A DNA stretch of 20,183 nucleotides from Ignavibacteriales bacterium (GCA_020061995.1 JAGUXE010000276.1:1-20183); one strand, 5' to 3'; shown: positions 6,954 to 15,741, counted from the stretch's first letter. A program made the numbers and translations. Notes: generated from the sequence alone by a model not told the origin.

Positions 6954-8777
6954 ATGAGAGTAGTTAGTTTCATTTCAATTCTTATATTATTGAGTTGTAT
7001 CAGCTACTCTCAATCTATTCATTACGTCAACTATAATACATCCGGCTCAAATAATGGTACGAGCTGGACTAATGCTTTTACAAATTTTCAATCGGCATTA
7101 AATGTTGCCGTTTCGGGAGACCAGATTTGGGTGGCAAAAGGAACTTATAAACCCTCTTCTGCTTATGATCTTACGAATTCACCCCGCTACTATCACTTTC
7201 GTCTTATCAACGGAGTCTCAATTTATGGTGGATTTGCCGGAACAGAGTCAGCGGTAAGCCAACGGGTTAATTTTAGGCATGGGGAAGCAAATGAAACAAT
7301 CTTGAGCGGTGACTTAAACAATAATGGAATAGATAACAATGACTGCTATCATGTCTTTTATCATCCATCCGGGTTAGATAATACAGCAGAACTAAATGGA
7401 TTTACTATTACAGGGGGGAATGCAAATGATTTAAGTTCACCACATCATAGTGGAGGAGGAATCTATAACAATTCATCTTCCCCTGTTCTAAAGAATTTAA
7501 CGATTCAGGCAAACAGTGCTACATATGGGGGAGGGTTATCTAACGCTGGTTCTTCCCCAAAACTAACTAACGCACTTATTTCCAATAATATTGCAACTAA
7601 TTCAGGTGGAGCAATATTTAATCACTTTTCTTCCCCAACATTGAACAATTCCGTTATAACAAATAATTCAGCAGTTGAGAATGGTGGAGCTATCCATATT
7701 ACCACTTCAAGTTTTCCAACCATAACAAATTCAACTATTGCTAATAACTCAGCAAAAAACGGAGGGGTAGTATCTTTTACATCTTCTGGTCAAGTAACTC
7801 TATATAATTCAGTTATATGGGGCAATGTAGCATCAGGACTTGGGAATCAGTTCTATCTTAACAGTTCAAGTTCAAGTAACGTTACTTTAAACTATTCTTG
7901 TTACTCAAATAGTACAAATGATATATACATTTCCAATGGAACAGTTACTGCCACGAACAATAATATAACCTCAGATCCTCAATTTGTTGATGCCGGCAAT
8001 GGAGATTACAGAGTACTAGGAATTTCACAATGCATAGATGCCGGCTTAAGTGATTATAATACAGAGCTAACCGATATTCGTGGATTACCTAGAAAATTAA
8101 ATAAAACTACCGGAGCTGAAGGAATTATCGATATGGGAGCATACGAATTTAAAGTTAACACTGATCCCCTCCCAGTCGAACTCACTTCTTTTACCGCATC
8201 GCTTTCAGAAGGTAAAGTTACTCTCAACTGGCAAACCGCTACTGAAATAAATAATTATGGCTTTGAAGTCCAGCGTTCAGGTGTCAGTAGTCGGTTGTCA
8301 GCGGTCAGCGGTCAGCGGTCAGATGACTGGGAAAAGATTGGGTTTGTGGAGGGACACGGGAATAATAATTCCATCATCGACTATTCATTTATTGATGACA
8401 ATTTAAAGAGCGACAAATATTTTTATAGATTAAAGCAAATCGATAATGACGGTAGTTTTTCCTATAGCGAAACTGTAAATGTTGAGATTGGAGAATTGCC
8501 AACAATTTTTGAACTTTCACAAAATTATCCAAATCCATTTAATCCAAGTACAAGAATAAAGTTTGCAATACCTGTTTCGACTTCAAACTCTTTAGTAACA
8601 CTTATAGTTTACGATGTTATGGGAAGCGAAGTAACAACACTTGTAAACGAACAAAAACCGGCTGGTGAATACGAAGTCGTCTTTAACGGTAGTGAATTAT
8701 CAAGTGGAGTTTATTTTTACCAATTAACTGGCGGCAGTTATTTTTCATCAGTCAAGAAGCTTTTATTGATGAAATAG
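6954..8777 (+). CDS. T9SS-secreted right-handed beta-helix protein
   Basis: The product has 607 residues. Residues 1-20 are a signal peptide; it contains LLSC, so a lipoprotein reading is possible but the SYSQ-S cleavage site fits a T9SS cargo better. The start of the mature protein (IHYVNYNTSGSNNGTSW, then GDQIWVAKGTYKP) is typical of parallel beta-helix, pectin-lyase-like surface proteins. Residues about 155-300 repeat units with GGGIYNN/GGAIFNH, SSPTL and N-x-x-I-x-x-N-x-A, like polymorphic outer membrane protein repeats. An Fn3-like module starts at LPVELTSF near residue 405, and the T9SS sorting domain fills about 520-607. A heptamer array adds extra residues to a loop of the Fn3-like module. 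The ribosome binding site AGAGGA (6940-6945) overlaps the stop codon of the upstream gene, so the two are probably translationally coupled. Confidence 0.88.
   Translation: MRVVSFISILILLSCISYSQSIHYVNYNTSGSNNGTSWTNAFTNFQSALNVAVSGDQIWVAKGTYKPSSAYDLTNSPRYYHFRLINGVSIYGGFAGTESAVSQRVNFRHGEANETILSGDLNNNGIDNNDCYHVFYHPSGLDNTAELNGFTITGGNANDLSSPHHSGGGIYNNSSSPVLKNLTIQANSATYGGGLSNAGSSPKLTNALISNNIATNSGGAIFNHFSSPTLNNSVITNNSAVENGGAIHITTSSFPTITNSTIANNSAKNGGVVSFTSSGQVTLYNSVIWGNVASGLGNQFYLNSSSSSNVTLNYSCYSNSTNDIYISNGTVTATNNNITSDPQFVDAGNGDYRVLGISQCIDAGLSDYNTELTDIRGLPRKLNKTTGAEGIIDMGAYEFKVNTDPLPVELTSFTASLSEGKVTLNWQTATEINNYGFEVQRSGVSSRLSAVSGQRSDDWEKIGFVEGHGNNNSIIDYSFIDDNLKSDKYFYRLKQIDNDGSFSYSETVNVEIGELPTIFELSQNYPNPFNPSTRIKFAIPVSTSNSLVTLIVYDVMGSEVTTLVNEQKPAGEYEVVFNGSELSSGVYFYQLTGGSYFSSVKKLLLMK
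8283..8324 (+). repeat. Heptamer tandem array inside a coding loop
   Basis: Six consecutive 7-base units: GTCAGTA, GTCGGTT, GTCAGCG three times, and GTCAGAT. Because 7 is not a multiple of 3, the unit is read in all three frames and gives VSSRLSAVSGQRSD. The 42-bp array keeps the frame. The upstream native codons GTC-CAG-CGT-TCA already resemble the unit and may have seeded the expansion. Confidence 0.85.
8558..8719 (+). repeat. Sorting-domain DNA shared with 6725-6886
   Basis: Partner of the 6725-6886 stretch. The longest run without a mismatch crosses the codons for NEQKPAGEYEV. Duplication or gene conversion of the tail alone is the simplest reading. Confidence 0.8.
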
Positions 8778-8825
8778 ATTTAAAAGTTTACATCATAACA
8801 AAATAAAAATGAGTTTGAGGTTACA

Positions 8826-10433
8826 ATGAATTCGAAGATATCGGTCTTAATGCTTCTGTTGTTCTTTGGTAAATTTATTCATGCACAACAATTAAACTGG
8901 ACTACTTCATGGGATATTGATGGGAACAGCGTTTTTATTACGGATTCCCATATTGACGGTCAGAATAATTTATTTACAGCGGGCTACAACTCGGGCGGCA
9001 CCCAAATGTATGATTGCATTCTAAATAAGTTTTCACCACAAGGTACTCACCAGTTTACGAAATATTACTATACCGGTGGTTTCTCGGGAATCCCTTTAGT
9101 TACTACATGCAGCCAGGGAAATATTTACATATTTCGGAATTTATATGTAAATGTTTTAACACCGGCTGGTGATTCACTGCTGCAATTTGGTCATGATAGT
9201 TTCAATTGTAGAGCAATTCATGTTGATTCAGCTGGAAATATTTTCCTCTTTTCGGTCTCTTACGACAATGATAATAATAAATTTGGTCCAAGAATAATTA
9301 AATACAACGAATTCGGAATTGAAATGTGGGATTATGTGCCGTTTCCACTTAGTATCCCAAATGGTGAAAGTGCAAGAATCAACGATGCAATAATCGATCA
9401 GGAAGGGAACTCAACAATTACTGGTAGCATATACCGGAACGGAGCCCACAGCATATTTACTGCAAAAATGGATTATAATGGTTTACTTTTATGGGAAGAT
9501 GAATTTAATTTATCGGGTAAAACAATTATGAGGGGAAATAAAATAGCAACTTCGGGTGCGGTCACATATGTTACTGGTTGTATAGGGAAAGAGTATTATA
9601 ACAATAGTATTGATGCGATTACTCTTGCATATAATTCCGATGGAAGTCTTTTATGGTCGAAAGTTTTTAATCTTAATTCCGATTACGATGAAGCTTTCGA
9701 TATTAAAGTTTTTGGTTCCGGAATTGTAGTATCGGGTTTATCTAAATCAAATGATTCTACTTTCATGTTTGTGGCAAATTACGGTATTAACGGTAATGAA
9801 AACTGGTTGTATATAGATGACAATCCTAAATGGATTGATTCATACTCTTTTGTGAACTTTCCTCCATTATCTACAGGCATAATTACAGCAGGTAATGATG
9901 TTTACATTACTGGAACTATAAAACCAACTCAAGCTGTAAATTACTATACTACAGTAAAGCTTAATTATCTTGGTAATTACAGAGGCAGAATTGATATTCC
10001 TAGCGAGTTTGTCGGTAGAGTCCAAAATTCTTATAAAGTAAATAACGACATCATCCTTTTTTGCACAGACCAAAATAGTACTAGTGCGTTGAGTTATATA
10101 AAACTTATCTCTTACAACAGTAATATAATAACGGGCATTTCCGAATTAGATTCATACACTCCTGAGTTTATTCTTGAACAGAATTACCCAAATCCATTCA
10201 ATCCCAGTACCAAAATTAAATTTGCAATACCTGTTTCTTTTTCATCTCAGCTTGTTACATTAAAATTGTACAACATACTCGGGAAAGAGTTAGTTGTTCT
10301 TGTAAATGAAATTAAAAACCCTGGCTTTTATGAAATTGCATTTGATGCTTCTCATTTGGCATCCGGTGTCTATTTCTATGTATTGCAAGTAGGTAGTTTT
10401 AAAGAGATTCGAAAGATGTCAATTATTAAATAG
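8826..10433 (+). CDS. T9SS-secreted SBBP-type beta-propeller protein
   Basis: The product has 535 residues. The signal peptide is strong (ISVLMLLLFFGKFIHA-QQ, cleavage after residue 20). The body, residues about 21-445, repeats a pattern in which a D-x-x-G-N or N-x-x-G strand is followed by W and a hydrophobic strand: EFGIEMWDY, YNGLLLWEDEF, SDGSLLWSKVF, INGNENWLYI, and D-x-x-G-N-x-x-x-x-(G/S). This is the style of SBBP beta-propellers common in T9SS cargo and differs from the Ycf48-like neighbours. Residues 448-535 are the sorting domain (NYPNPFNP, LYNILGKEL, SGVYFYVL), with the slightly unusual ending RKMSIIK. There is no Fn3-like module. GAGG at 8817-8820 lies five bases before the ATG. 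No enzyme motif is visible; binding or a structural role at the surface is likely. Confidence 0.85.
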   Translation: MNSKISVLMLLLFFGKFIHAQQLNWTTSWDIDGNSVFITDSHIDGQNNLFTAGYNSGGTQMYDCILNKFSPQGTHQFTKYYYTGGFSGIPLVTTCSQGNIYIFRNLYVNVLTPAGDSLLQFGHDSFNCRAIHVDSAGNIFLFSVSYDNDNNKFGPRIIKYNEFGIEMWDYVPFPLSIPNGESARINDAIIDQEGNSTITGSIYRNGAHSIFTAKMDYNGLLLWEDEFNLSGKTIMRGNKIATSGAVTYVTGCIGKEYYNNSIDAITLAYNSDGSLLWSKVFNLNSDYDEAFDIKVFGSGIVVSGLSKSNDSTFMFVANYGINGNENWLYIDDNPKWIDSYSFVNFPPLSTGIITAGNDVYITGTIKPTQAVNYYTTVKLNYLGNYRGRIDIPSEFVGRVQNSYKVNNDIILFCTDQNSTSALSYIKLISYNSNIITGISELDSYTPEFILEQNYPNPFNPSTKIKFAIPVSFSSQLVTLKLYNILGKELVVLVNEIKNPGFYEIAFDASHLASGVYFYVLQVGSFKEIRKMSIIK

Positions 10434-10445
10434 TATTTCATATTT

Positions 10446-10452
10446 GAAAGGA
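10446..10452 (+). promoter_or_regulatory. Ribosome binding site selecting the 10459 start
   Basis: GAAAGGA lies six bases before the ATG at 10459. The possible upstream TTG start at 10444 would overlap this sequence, so ATG 10459 is the better start; it also gives a cleaner signal peptide (MYRILVLSILIF). Confidence 0.65.
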
Positions 10453-10458
10453 ATTAAA

Positions 10459-12612
10459 ATGTACCGAATTCTTGTTCTATCCATATTAATTTTTTCCACA
10501 TCTCTAACACAGACCGGTTGGTTTTACCAAAGTAGCAGTGTGATTTCTGATATCTATTTTGTTAACGACTTCATAGGTTATGCCGCTGGGATGGGAAATT
10601 CCATATATAAGACTGAAGATGGGGGTGAATCGTGGGAGGGTTTAAATACAGGTCTATTTTCTTATGAAACATCAAATTTAGCAGGTGGTTCTCTCTACTT
10701 TATAGACAATCAGACAGGCTGGTATGTAGGTCAGCAGAACACAATACTAAAAACCGGAAATGGTGGATCGTCATGGACTAAACTCAATTCAGGAATAAGT
10801 TTATTACCAAACCAATATGTTCATTATAAAAATCTATTTTTCAATGATAGTAATAATGGCTGGGTTGTTGGTTATATCGGCAGCACTTCAGGAGGAGACT
10901 TACAAGGAGTAGTTTTGAAAACAACTAACGGGGGTCTAAGCTGGTCTTCTCAGATTTTTGGGACTGGGCTATTCTCCATCTCATTTACGTCATCTCAAAA
11001 GGGGTGGATAGTTGGAGGGCAAGGTTCAATCTATGTTACAGCCGATGGTGGGAATAACTGGATTACTCAATCAAGCGGGACATTAAATTTGCTACATGAT
11101 GTTGCATTTAAAAATGATGAGATGGGCATTATTGTTGGGATGGGAACGGTATTGATAACCACAAATGGAGGATTAAATTGGACAGCCAAAAGCGTTTCAA
11201 GCTCAACACTCTACTCGGTAAATTATCTTGAGTCAGGAATAAGTTTTGCCGTGGGAGGAGGAAAACTTTATAAAAGTAACGACAACGGAAATAATTGGTC
11301 TATACAAAATGACAGTTTACCCTGGGGAACTGATCGTATTTTCTTTACCTCCACCTTAAAAGGCTGGTATAGTTCATCACAGGGTGAGGGATTGGGAATC
11401 GGAAAAACAATTGATGGTGGGGAAAGTTGGTCTAAGAAAACAGCTTCCGGCGAGTTAAGTAAATTATTTCTATTAAAAAATCCATTAAAAATTTGGGGAA
11501 TAAAATGGAAAGGGTTACTTCATTCTCCCGATGGACACAAATGGAGATATATTGAAAGTGATTTAATTTCAAACATGAAAGATATTTTTTTCAAAGATGA
11601 AAATAATGGTTGGATAGTTGGGGGTTACAACTTCAATAATAATATGATACGGACTACTGACGGTGGTAATACCTGGGCAATTCAAAATAATAACGCTAAC
11701 CAAAATTTTAACTCAATATTTTTTATAGATACTTCATTTGGCTGGGCGGCAGGAACGAACGGAACAATTATTCAAACACTAGATGGCGGACAAACTTGGG
11801 GTTTACAATCAACTCCAACAACTGCTCATTTACATGGAATTTCATTTGCAAACAGAGAAGTCGGTTATGCAGGAGGGAAAGGTACCTATGGAGCACATTG
11901 GGGGAAAAATGTAATTTTGAAAACTTTTAATAGTGGTCTATTATGGAATGTAATCTATATAGATTCATCAGGTGGAGAAATTAGCAAGGTTTATTGTTCT
12001 GATGAAAATACGATTTTCGTTTCAATCTCTGATAAAATTTATAAAAGTGTAGACGGAGGGACAAGCTGGAATATAATTTTTAATAATAGTTATGTTGTTG
12101 ATTTTAATTTCCCCGGAAGTTCCAATGGATGGGTTTCCACCGGCTCTTATATTTATAAAACACTCGATGGGGGATCAACATGGGGACAAAATTCATTTTC
12201 TCAAAGCGGAGCTCCATTTAATTCATTAGTTTTCCTCAATACCATGCGTGGATGGACTTCTTTTGGCTCTTCAATTTTGTATACAGATAATGGTGGGATT
12301 ACAGATATAGATGAGCTACCGAATGTAAGTTTAAATCCCAAAGACTTTACACTTTTCCAAAACTACCCTAATCCTTTCAATCCAAGTACAACCATCAAGT
12401 TTGATATACCATCATATTTATCATACTCTAACGTATCATTAAAGGTGTATGATATTCTTGGAAATGAAATTGCGGTTCTTGTTGATGGAGTAAAACCTTC
12501 CGGAAGTTATACTGTTGAGTGGGATGCATCAAAATTTTCAACAGGAGTCTATTTTTATAAATTACAGTTAAGTAGTTTTTTATCAGTAAAAAAAATGGTG
12601 TTAATTAAATAA
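10459..12612 (+). CDS. T9SS-secreted Ycf48-like 14-blade beta-propeller protein
   Basis: The product has 717 residues. After a short signal peptide (MYRILVLSILIFSTSLTQ) comes a half-blade beginning GWFYQ, then 13 full units of the GW-x-x-G...K-T-x-D-G-G-x-x-W type, then a final half-blade ending YTDNGG. That is again 14 blades. Units are more diverged than in the 12654 protein; the one near LKIWGIKWKGLLHSPDG has lost most consensus residues. Two loops are longer, at GYIGSTSGGDLQG and GGKGTYGAHWGKN. The sorting domain, residues 630-717 (NYPNPFNP, VYDILGNEI, TGVYFYKL, KKMVLIK), follows after a short acidic linker, without an Fn3-like module. The gene starts 25 bp after the previous stop. Extracellular binding or scaffolding is inferred; no catalytic residues can be assigned. 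Confidence 0.9.
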   Translation: MYRILVLSILIFSTSLTQTGWFYQSSSVISDIYFVNDFIGYAAGMGNSIYKTEDGGESWEGLNTGLFSYETSNLAGGSLYFIDNQTGWYVGQQNTILKTGNGGSSWTKLNSGISLLPNQYVHYKNLFFNDSNNGWVVGYIGSTSGGDLQGVVLKTTNGGLSWSSQIFGTGLFSISFTSSQKGWIVGGQGSIYVTADGGNNWITQSSGTLNLLHDVAFKNDEMGIIVGMGTVLITTNGGLNWTAKSVSSSTLYSVNYLESGISFAVGGGKLYKSNDNGNNWSIQNDSLPWGTDRIFFTSTLKGWYSSSQGEGLGIGKTIDGGESWSKKTASGELSKLFLLKNPLKIWGIKWKGLLHSPDGHKWRYIESDLISNMKDIFFKDENNGWIVGGYNFNNNMIRTTDGGNTWAIQNNNANQNFNSIFFIDTSFGWAAGTNGTIIQTLDGGQTWGLQSTPTTAHLHGISFANREVGYAGGKGTYGAHWGKNVILKTFNSGLLWNVIYIDSSGGEISKVYCSDENTIFVSISDKIYKSVDGGTSWNIIFNNSYVVDFNFPGSSNGWVSTGSYIYKTLDGGSTWGQNSFSQSGAPFNSLVFLNTMRGWTSFGSSILYTDNGGITDIDELPNVSLNPKDFTLFQNYPNPFNPSTTIKFDIPSYLSYSNVSLKVYDILGNEIAVLVDGVKPSGSYTVEWDASKFSTGVYFYKLQLSSFLSVKKMVLIK

Positions 12613-12653
12613 TGTACTTAGTATCTAAATATCATACATAGAGGATAATCAGT

Positions 12654-14756
12654 ATGAAAAGTATAGTTGCTTTAGTAATTGCTTTGTTTCTGTTGGGAGA
12701 AACAAATGCCCAATGGTTCTGGCAAAATCCTTTGCCACAGGGGAACAGACTTAACTCAGTTCATTTCGTAGATAATAATACAGGATGGGCTGCCGGGAAT
12801 AGTGGAACAATTATAAAGACCACCAACTCAGGATCAACATGGAGTCTTCTTAATACCGGAACTTCCAAACTTTTACTCGACCTTTTCTTTGTCGATCAAT
12901 ATAAAGGTTGGGCTGTGGGGTATGATAACTTAATTCTACATACTGAAAACGGGGGAAATTCTTGGGCTATTCAATCTGTAATAATTCCTATGAACACTCT
13001 AAGTTCGGTTTTTTTTGTAAACCAAAACTATGGATGGATTAGCGGCTATTATGGGAGAATCTTGTCAACTACTAATGGAGGGGCAGATTGGAATTTAACG
13101 GTTTCTAATATCGGTGATATTTTTTCAATTCATTTTTTTGATCAGAGTACAGGTTGGGTTGCTGGGAGAGAAGGAAAGATTGCAAAAACTACCGACGGTG
13201 GGGCAACTTGGATTGAATTAACAACCGGAAGTAGTGATGATTTAAATTCAATCTGTTTTGTTGATGCAAATGTTGGGTGGGCGGTTGGATCTTCAGGAGT
13301 AATCATAAAAACTACAACAGGGGGAGCTACATGGTCATCTCAACAAAGTTTTTCAAGTGAGAATCTCAAATCAGTTCATTTTACCGATCAAAGCAATGGA
13401 ACCGTTGTAGGTTGGTTGGGAACAATATTAACAACTTCCAATGGGGGGACAAATTGGGTTTCTAAACCTAGTGGAACGGAATATGAATTATGGTCAGTAC
13501 ATTTCACTAATAATAATGTTGGATATGCTGTCGGTTTTAGTGGGATAATATTAAATACAACAACAGGCGGAGCAAGCTGGAATTTTAAATCCGGTGGTTA
13601 CGTAAACATGCCATTTTATGATGTTCAATTTATTAATGAAAATATTGGTTGGGCAGCAGGAATAAATGGAATTCTAAAAACTACAAACGGTGGAACTAAT
13701 TGGATTAATCAATCTACAGCATCAACGAACAAAATCAATTCTATCTCTTTCATCAATGAGAATACAGGTTGGTTAGCATGTGATAGTTCAAAAATTCTCA
13801 AGACTCCAGATGGCGGGAATACGTGGGTTGTACAACATTCCGGTACTAATATAAGATTACTTTCAGTGATGTTTGTAAACTCTAACAAAGGATGGGCTGT
13901 TGGAGGTTCAGGAACTCTTTTAACCACAACCGATGGCGGGAATAGCTGGCAAACTCAGTCTGTTGGAACAACAAATGCAATTTCATCTATATTTTTTATT
14001 AACGAAAATATAGGATGGTTATCTGAGTATGGTGGAGGAATAATTAAAAAATCTACTGATGGCGGTATAAGTTGGACACAACAACCGACCGGATTCAGCA
14101 ATAACATTAATTCAATCTTTTTTATTGATCAAGATAATGGTTGGGTTGCTGGTGGACCGGGAACCGGATTTCCTTGGAGTTTAATTTTAAAAACCACTAA
14201 TGGTGGTGCAACTTGGTCATCATACTCCAGCGGATTAGAAAATCCATTAATGGATATTCATTTTACTGACTTAAACCATGGATGGGCAGCAGGTCCGGAA
14301 CTATTAAAAACAACCGATGGGGGAACTTCATGGTCTATCTACACAGAATTGAAAACTTATGGTTATGAAGCAGTCCACTTTATAAATTCAAATGTTGGTT
14401 GGGCGGTTGGATTTGGTTCTAATATAACAAAAACTACAAATGGCGGAGCTACTTTTATTGAAAAAGATGGATTAATACAAGCGAATGACTTTACACTTTA
14501 TCAAAATTACCCAAATCCATTTAATCCAACTACAACAATAAAATTTTCTGTTCCTGACAACTATTCTAATTCTTTAATTTCATTAAAAGTTTTCGATGTA
14601 TTAGGAAATGAGATTTCTACTTTATTAAATGATTATAAAGATGCAGGGATTCATGAAGTAAACTTTAATGCTTCTAACTTATCAACGGGAATTTATTTTT
14701 ATCAACTAACTAACGGTGCTTTTTCAGTTACAAAAAAACTAATTTTACTTAAATAG
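12654..14756 (+). CDS. T9SS-secreted Ycf48-like 14-blade beta-propeller protein
   Basis: The product has 700 residues and the most regular repeats in the window. The signal peptide (SIVALVIALFLLGETNA-Q) is followed by the half-blade WFWQNPLPQGNRLNSVHF, closely matching that of the 2159 protein. Then come 13 units of about 41 residues with the consensus GW-(A/V)-x-G-x-x-G-x-I-x-K-T-T-x-G-G-x-x-W and L-x-S-(I/V)-x-F-(V/I)-x-(D/N), and a last half-blade ending TKTTNGG. This gives 14 blades. The sorting domain is residues 613-700 (NYPNPFNP, VFDVLGNEI, TGIYFYQL, KKLILLK), attached directly after the propeller. AGAGGA at 12640-12645 is the ribosome binding site. It is the last gene of the cargo run, and a strong terminator follows 32 bases after its stop. 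The ligand and function are unknown. Confidence 0.92.
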   Translation: MKSIVALVIALFLLGETNAQWFWQNPLPQGNRLNSVHFVDNNTGWAAGNSGTIIKTTNSGSTWSLLNTGTSKLLLDLFFVDQYKGWAVGYDNLILHTENGGNSWAIQSVIIPMNTLSSVFFVNQNYGWISGYYGRILSTTNGGADWNLTVSNIGDIFSIHFFDQSTGWVAGREGKIAKTTDGGATWIELTTGSSDDLNSICFVDANVGWAVGSSGVIIKTTTGGATWSSQQSFSSENLKSVHFTDQSNGTVVGWLGTILTTSNGGTNWVSKPSGTEYELWSVHFTNNNVGYAVGFSGIILNTTTGGASWNFKSGGYVNMPFYDVQFINENIGWAAGINGILKTTNGGTNWINQSTASTNKINSISFINENTGWLACDSSKILKTPDGGNTWVVQHSGTNIRLLSVMFVNSNKGWAVGGSGTLLTTTDGGNSWQTQSVGTTNAISSIFFINENIGWLSEYGGGIIKKSTDGGISWTQQPTGFSNNINSIFFIDQDNGWVAGGPGTGFPWSLILKTTNGGATWSSYSSGLENPLMDIHFTDLNHGWAAGPELLKTTDGGTSWSIYTELKTYGYEAVHFINSNVGWAVGFGSNITKTTNGGATFIEKDGLIQANDFTLYQNYPNPFNPTTTIKFSVPDNYSNSLISLKVFDVLGNEISTLLNDYKDAGIHEVNFNASNLSTGIYFYQLTNGAFSVTKKLILLK
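14501..14578 (+). repeat. Sorting-domain DNA shared with 20106-20183
   Basis: This 78-base stretch aligns without gaps to 20106-20183 with three mismatches by eye. It encodes the NYPNPFNPTT to DNYSNSL part of the sorting domain. The rest of the two genes is unrelated (propeller against GLUG repeats). The partner copy is cut by the window edge, so the true match may be longer. Confidence 0.85.
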
Positions 14757-14788
14757 TTAGTCAAAATTAATTCCTACTAAATTCATGC

Positions 14789-14830
14789 GGCAGTGTAAAG
14801 AAAGTAATTTTTTACACTGCCATTTTTTAT
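14789..14830 (+). terminator. Rho-independent terminator ending the T9SS cargo run
   Basis: GGCAGTGTAAA (14789-14799) pairs perfectly with TTTACACTGCC (14811-14821) around an 11-base loop, followed by ATTTTTTAT. It lies 32 bases after the stop of the last propeller gene. Confidence 0.92.
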
Positions 14831-15050
14831 TTCCTCAATAAAATTATTAAGCCTAAACATAATTTAAATTAATTAATTTGTTTAAGTCGGATACCATTGA
14901 TGGGATTTTCCGGTTCATAAGAATTAGTTCTTTTTTCATCCTTTTGGTGGATTGAAATGACGGATACTTCATTATAAATTAAATGGGAATATTAAACAGT
15001 ATAAAGTAAATATTAAAAAAAGTATTTTTTCATTTTTATCAAGAGGATTT

Positions 15051-15593
15051 ATGAAACTCTCAAATTATTTTCTGTTTGCTTTTCTGATACTACCATTTGC
15101 AACGATATTATCTCAAAGTGGTAATACTTTTATAGGTGCTGATGCCTGCAGTATGTGCCATAAAACTGAAAAGCAAGGGAGTCAATTTTCAATCTGGAAA
15201 AGCAGTGCACATTCAAAAGCATTTGAAACATTATTAACCGATACTGCAAATCAAATTGCTAAAGCAAAAGGATTCAGTGAACCGGCTTCTAAAACTTGGG
15301 AATGTTTAAAGTGTCACGTAACCGGTTATAATCTTGATGTAACAATGTTAGGAAAAAAGTTCAAAGTTGAAGATGGTATTCAGTGTGAAACTTGCCACGG
15401 TGCTGGTTCAGCATATAAAGATATGAAAGTAATGAAAGATAAAAAAATATCAATCGAAAAAGGATTAATTGTACACGATAAACTCGAAGATTTTTGTGAA
15501 AGCTGCCATAATAATGAAAGCCCGACTTTCACTAAGTTTGACGTTAATGAATCGTGGGATAAAATAAAACATAAAGTTCCAAAAGAAAATTAA
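15051..15593 (+). CDS. Periplasmic tetraheme cytochrome c (cytochrome c554-like family)
   Basis: The product has 180 residues, with a signal peptide ending near ILSQ-SG. Four CxxCH heme c sites are present: residues 33-37 (CSMCH), 85-89 (CLKCH), 112-116 (CETCH) and 149-153 (CESCH). The context GADACSMCHKT...W-x-S-S-A-H is typical of the cytochrome c554/c-prime family of multiheme electron carriers; His54 is a plausible distal ligand. It should act as a soluble periplasmic electron carrier, but no reductase partner is encoded nearby. It has no T9SS tail. AAGAGGA at 15041-15047 precedes the ATG. TTGAAA (14952-14957) and TATAAA (14973-14978) upstream could be a weak promoter, although the 15-base spacing is short. 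Terminators on both sides make it an independent transcription unit between two cargo regions. Confidence 0.9.
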   Translation: MKLSNYFLFAFLILPFATILSQSGNTFIGADACSMCHKTEKQGSQFSIWKSSAHSKAFETLLTDTANQIAKAKGFSEPASKTWECLKCHVTGYNLDVTMLGKKFKVEDGIQCETCHGAGSAYKDMKVMKDKKISIEKGLIVHDKLEDFCESCHNNESPTFTKFDVNESWDKIKHKVPKEN

Positions 15594-15741
15594 TATAATT
15601 TTACATAATTAATATTTATATAAAAGATATGAATAATTCTAAATGGACACCGTTAAATGGGGATTGTATTTCTTCTAAAGATGATTTAACAAAAAAATAT
15701 GCGTGGATTATTAAAACGAAAAACGTGAAAATTTACTTTTT
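15594..15741 (+). other. Long 3' leader to the terminator, or a small RNA/small gene
   Basis: These 148 bases lie between the cytochrome stop and its terminator. An open frame begins at the ATG at 15629 but continues into the terminator stem and its T-run, so its apparent hydrophobic C-terminus (AAANFTAAAF and onward) is probably an artefact. No Shine-Dalgarno is present before it. The stretch could be a 3' untranslated region or hold a short independent transcript; nothing more specific is visible. Confidence 0.3.

Noticed and set aside
6987..6998. Lipobox-like LLSC in the signal peptide of the beta-helix protein
   Set aside because: The later SYSQ-S site and the T9SS tail fit cleavage by signal peptidase I better; the lipoprotein reading cannot be excluded.
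14866..14879. 14-bp palindrome AAATTAATTAATTT between the terminator and the cytochrome gene
   Set aside because: It is made only of A and T in an AT-rich gap and is expected by chance.
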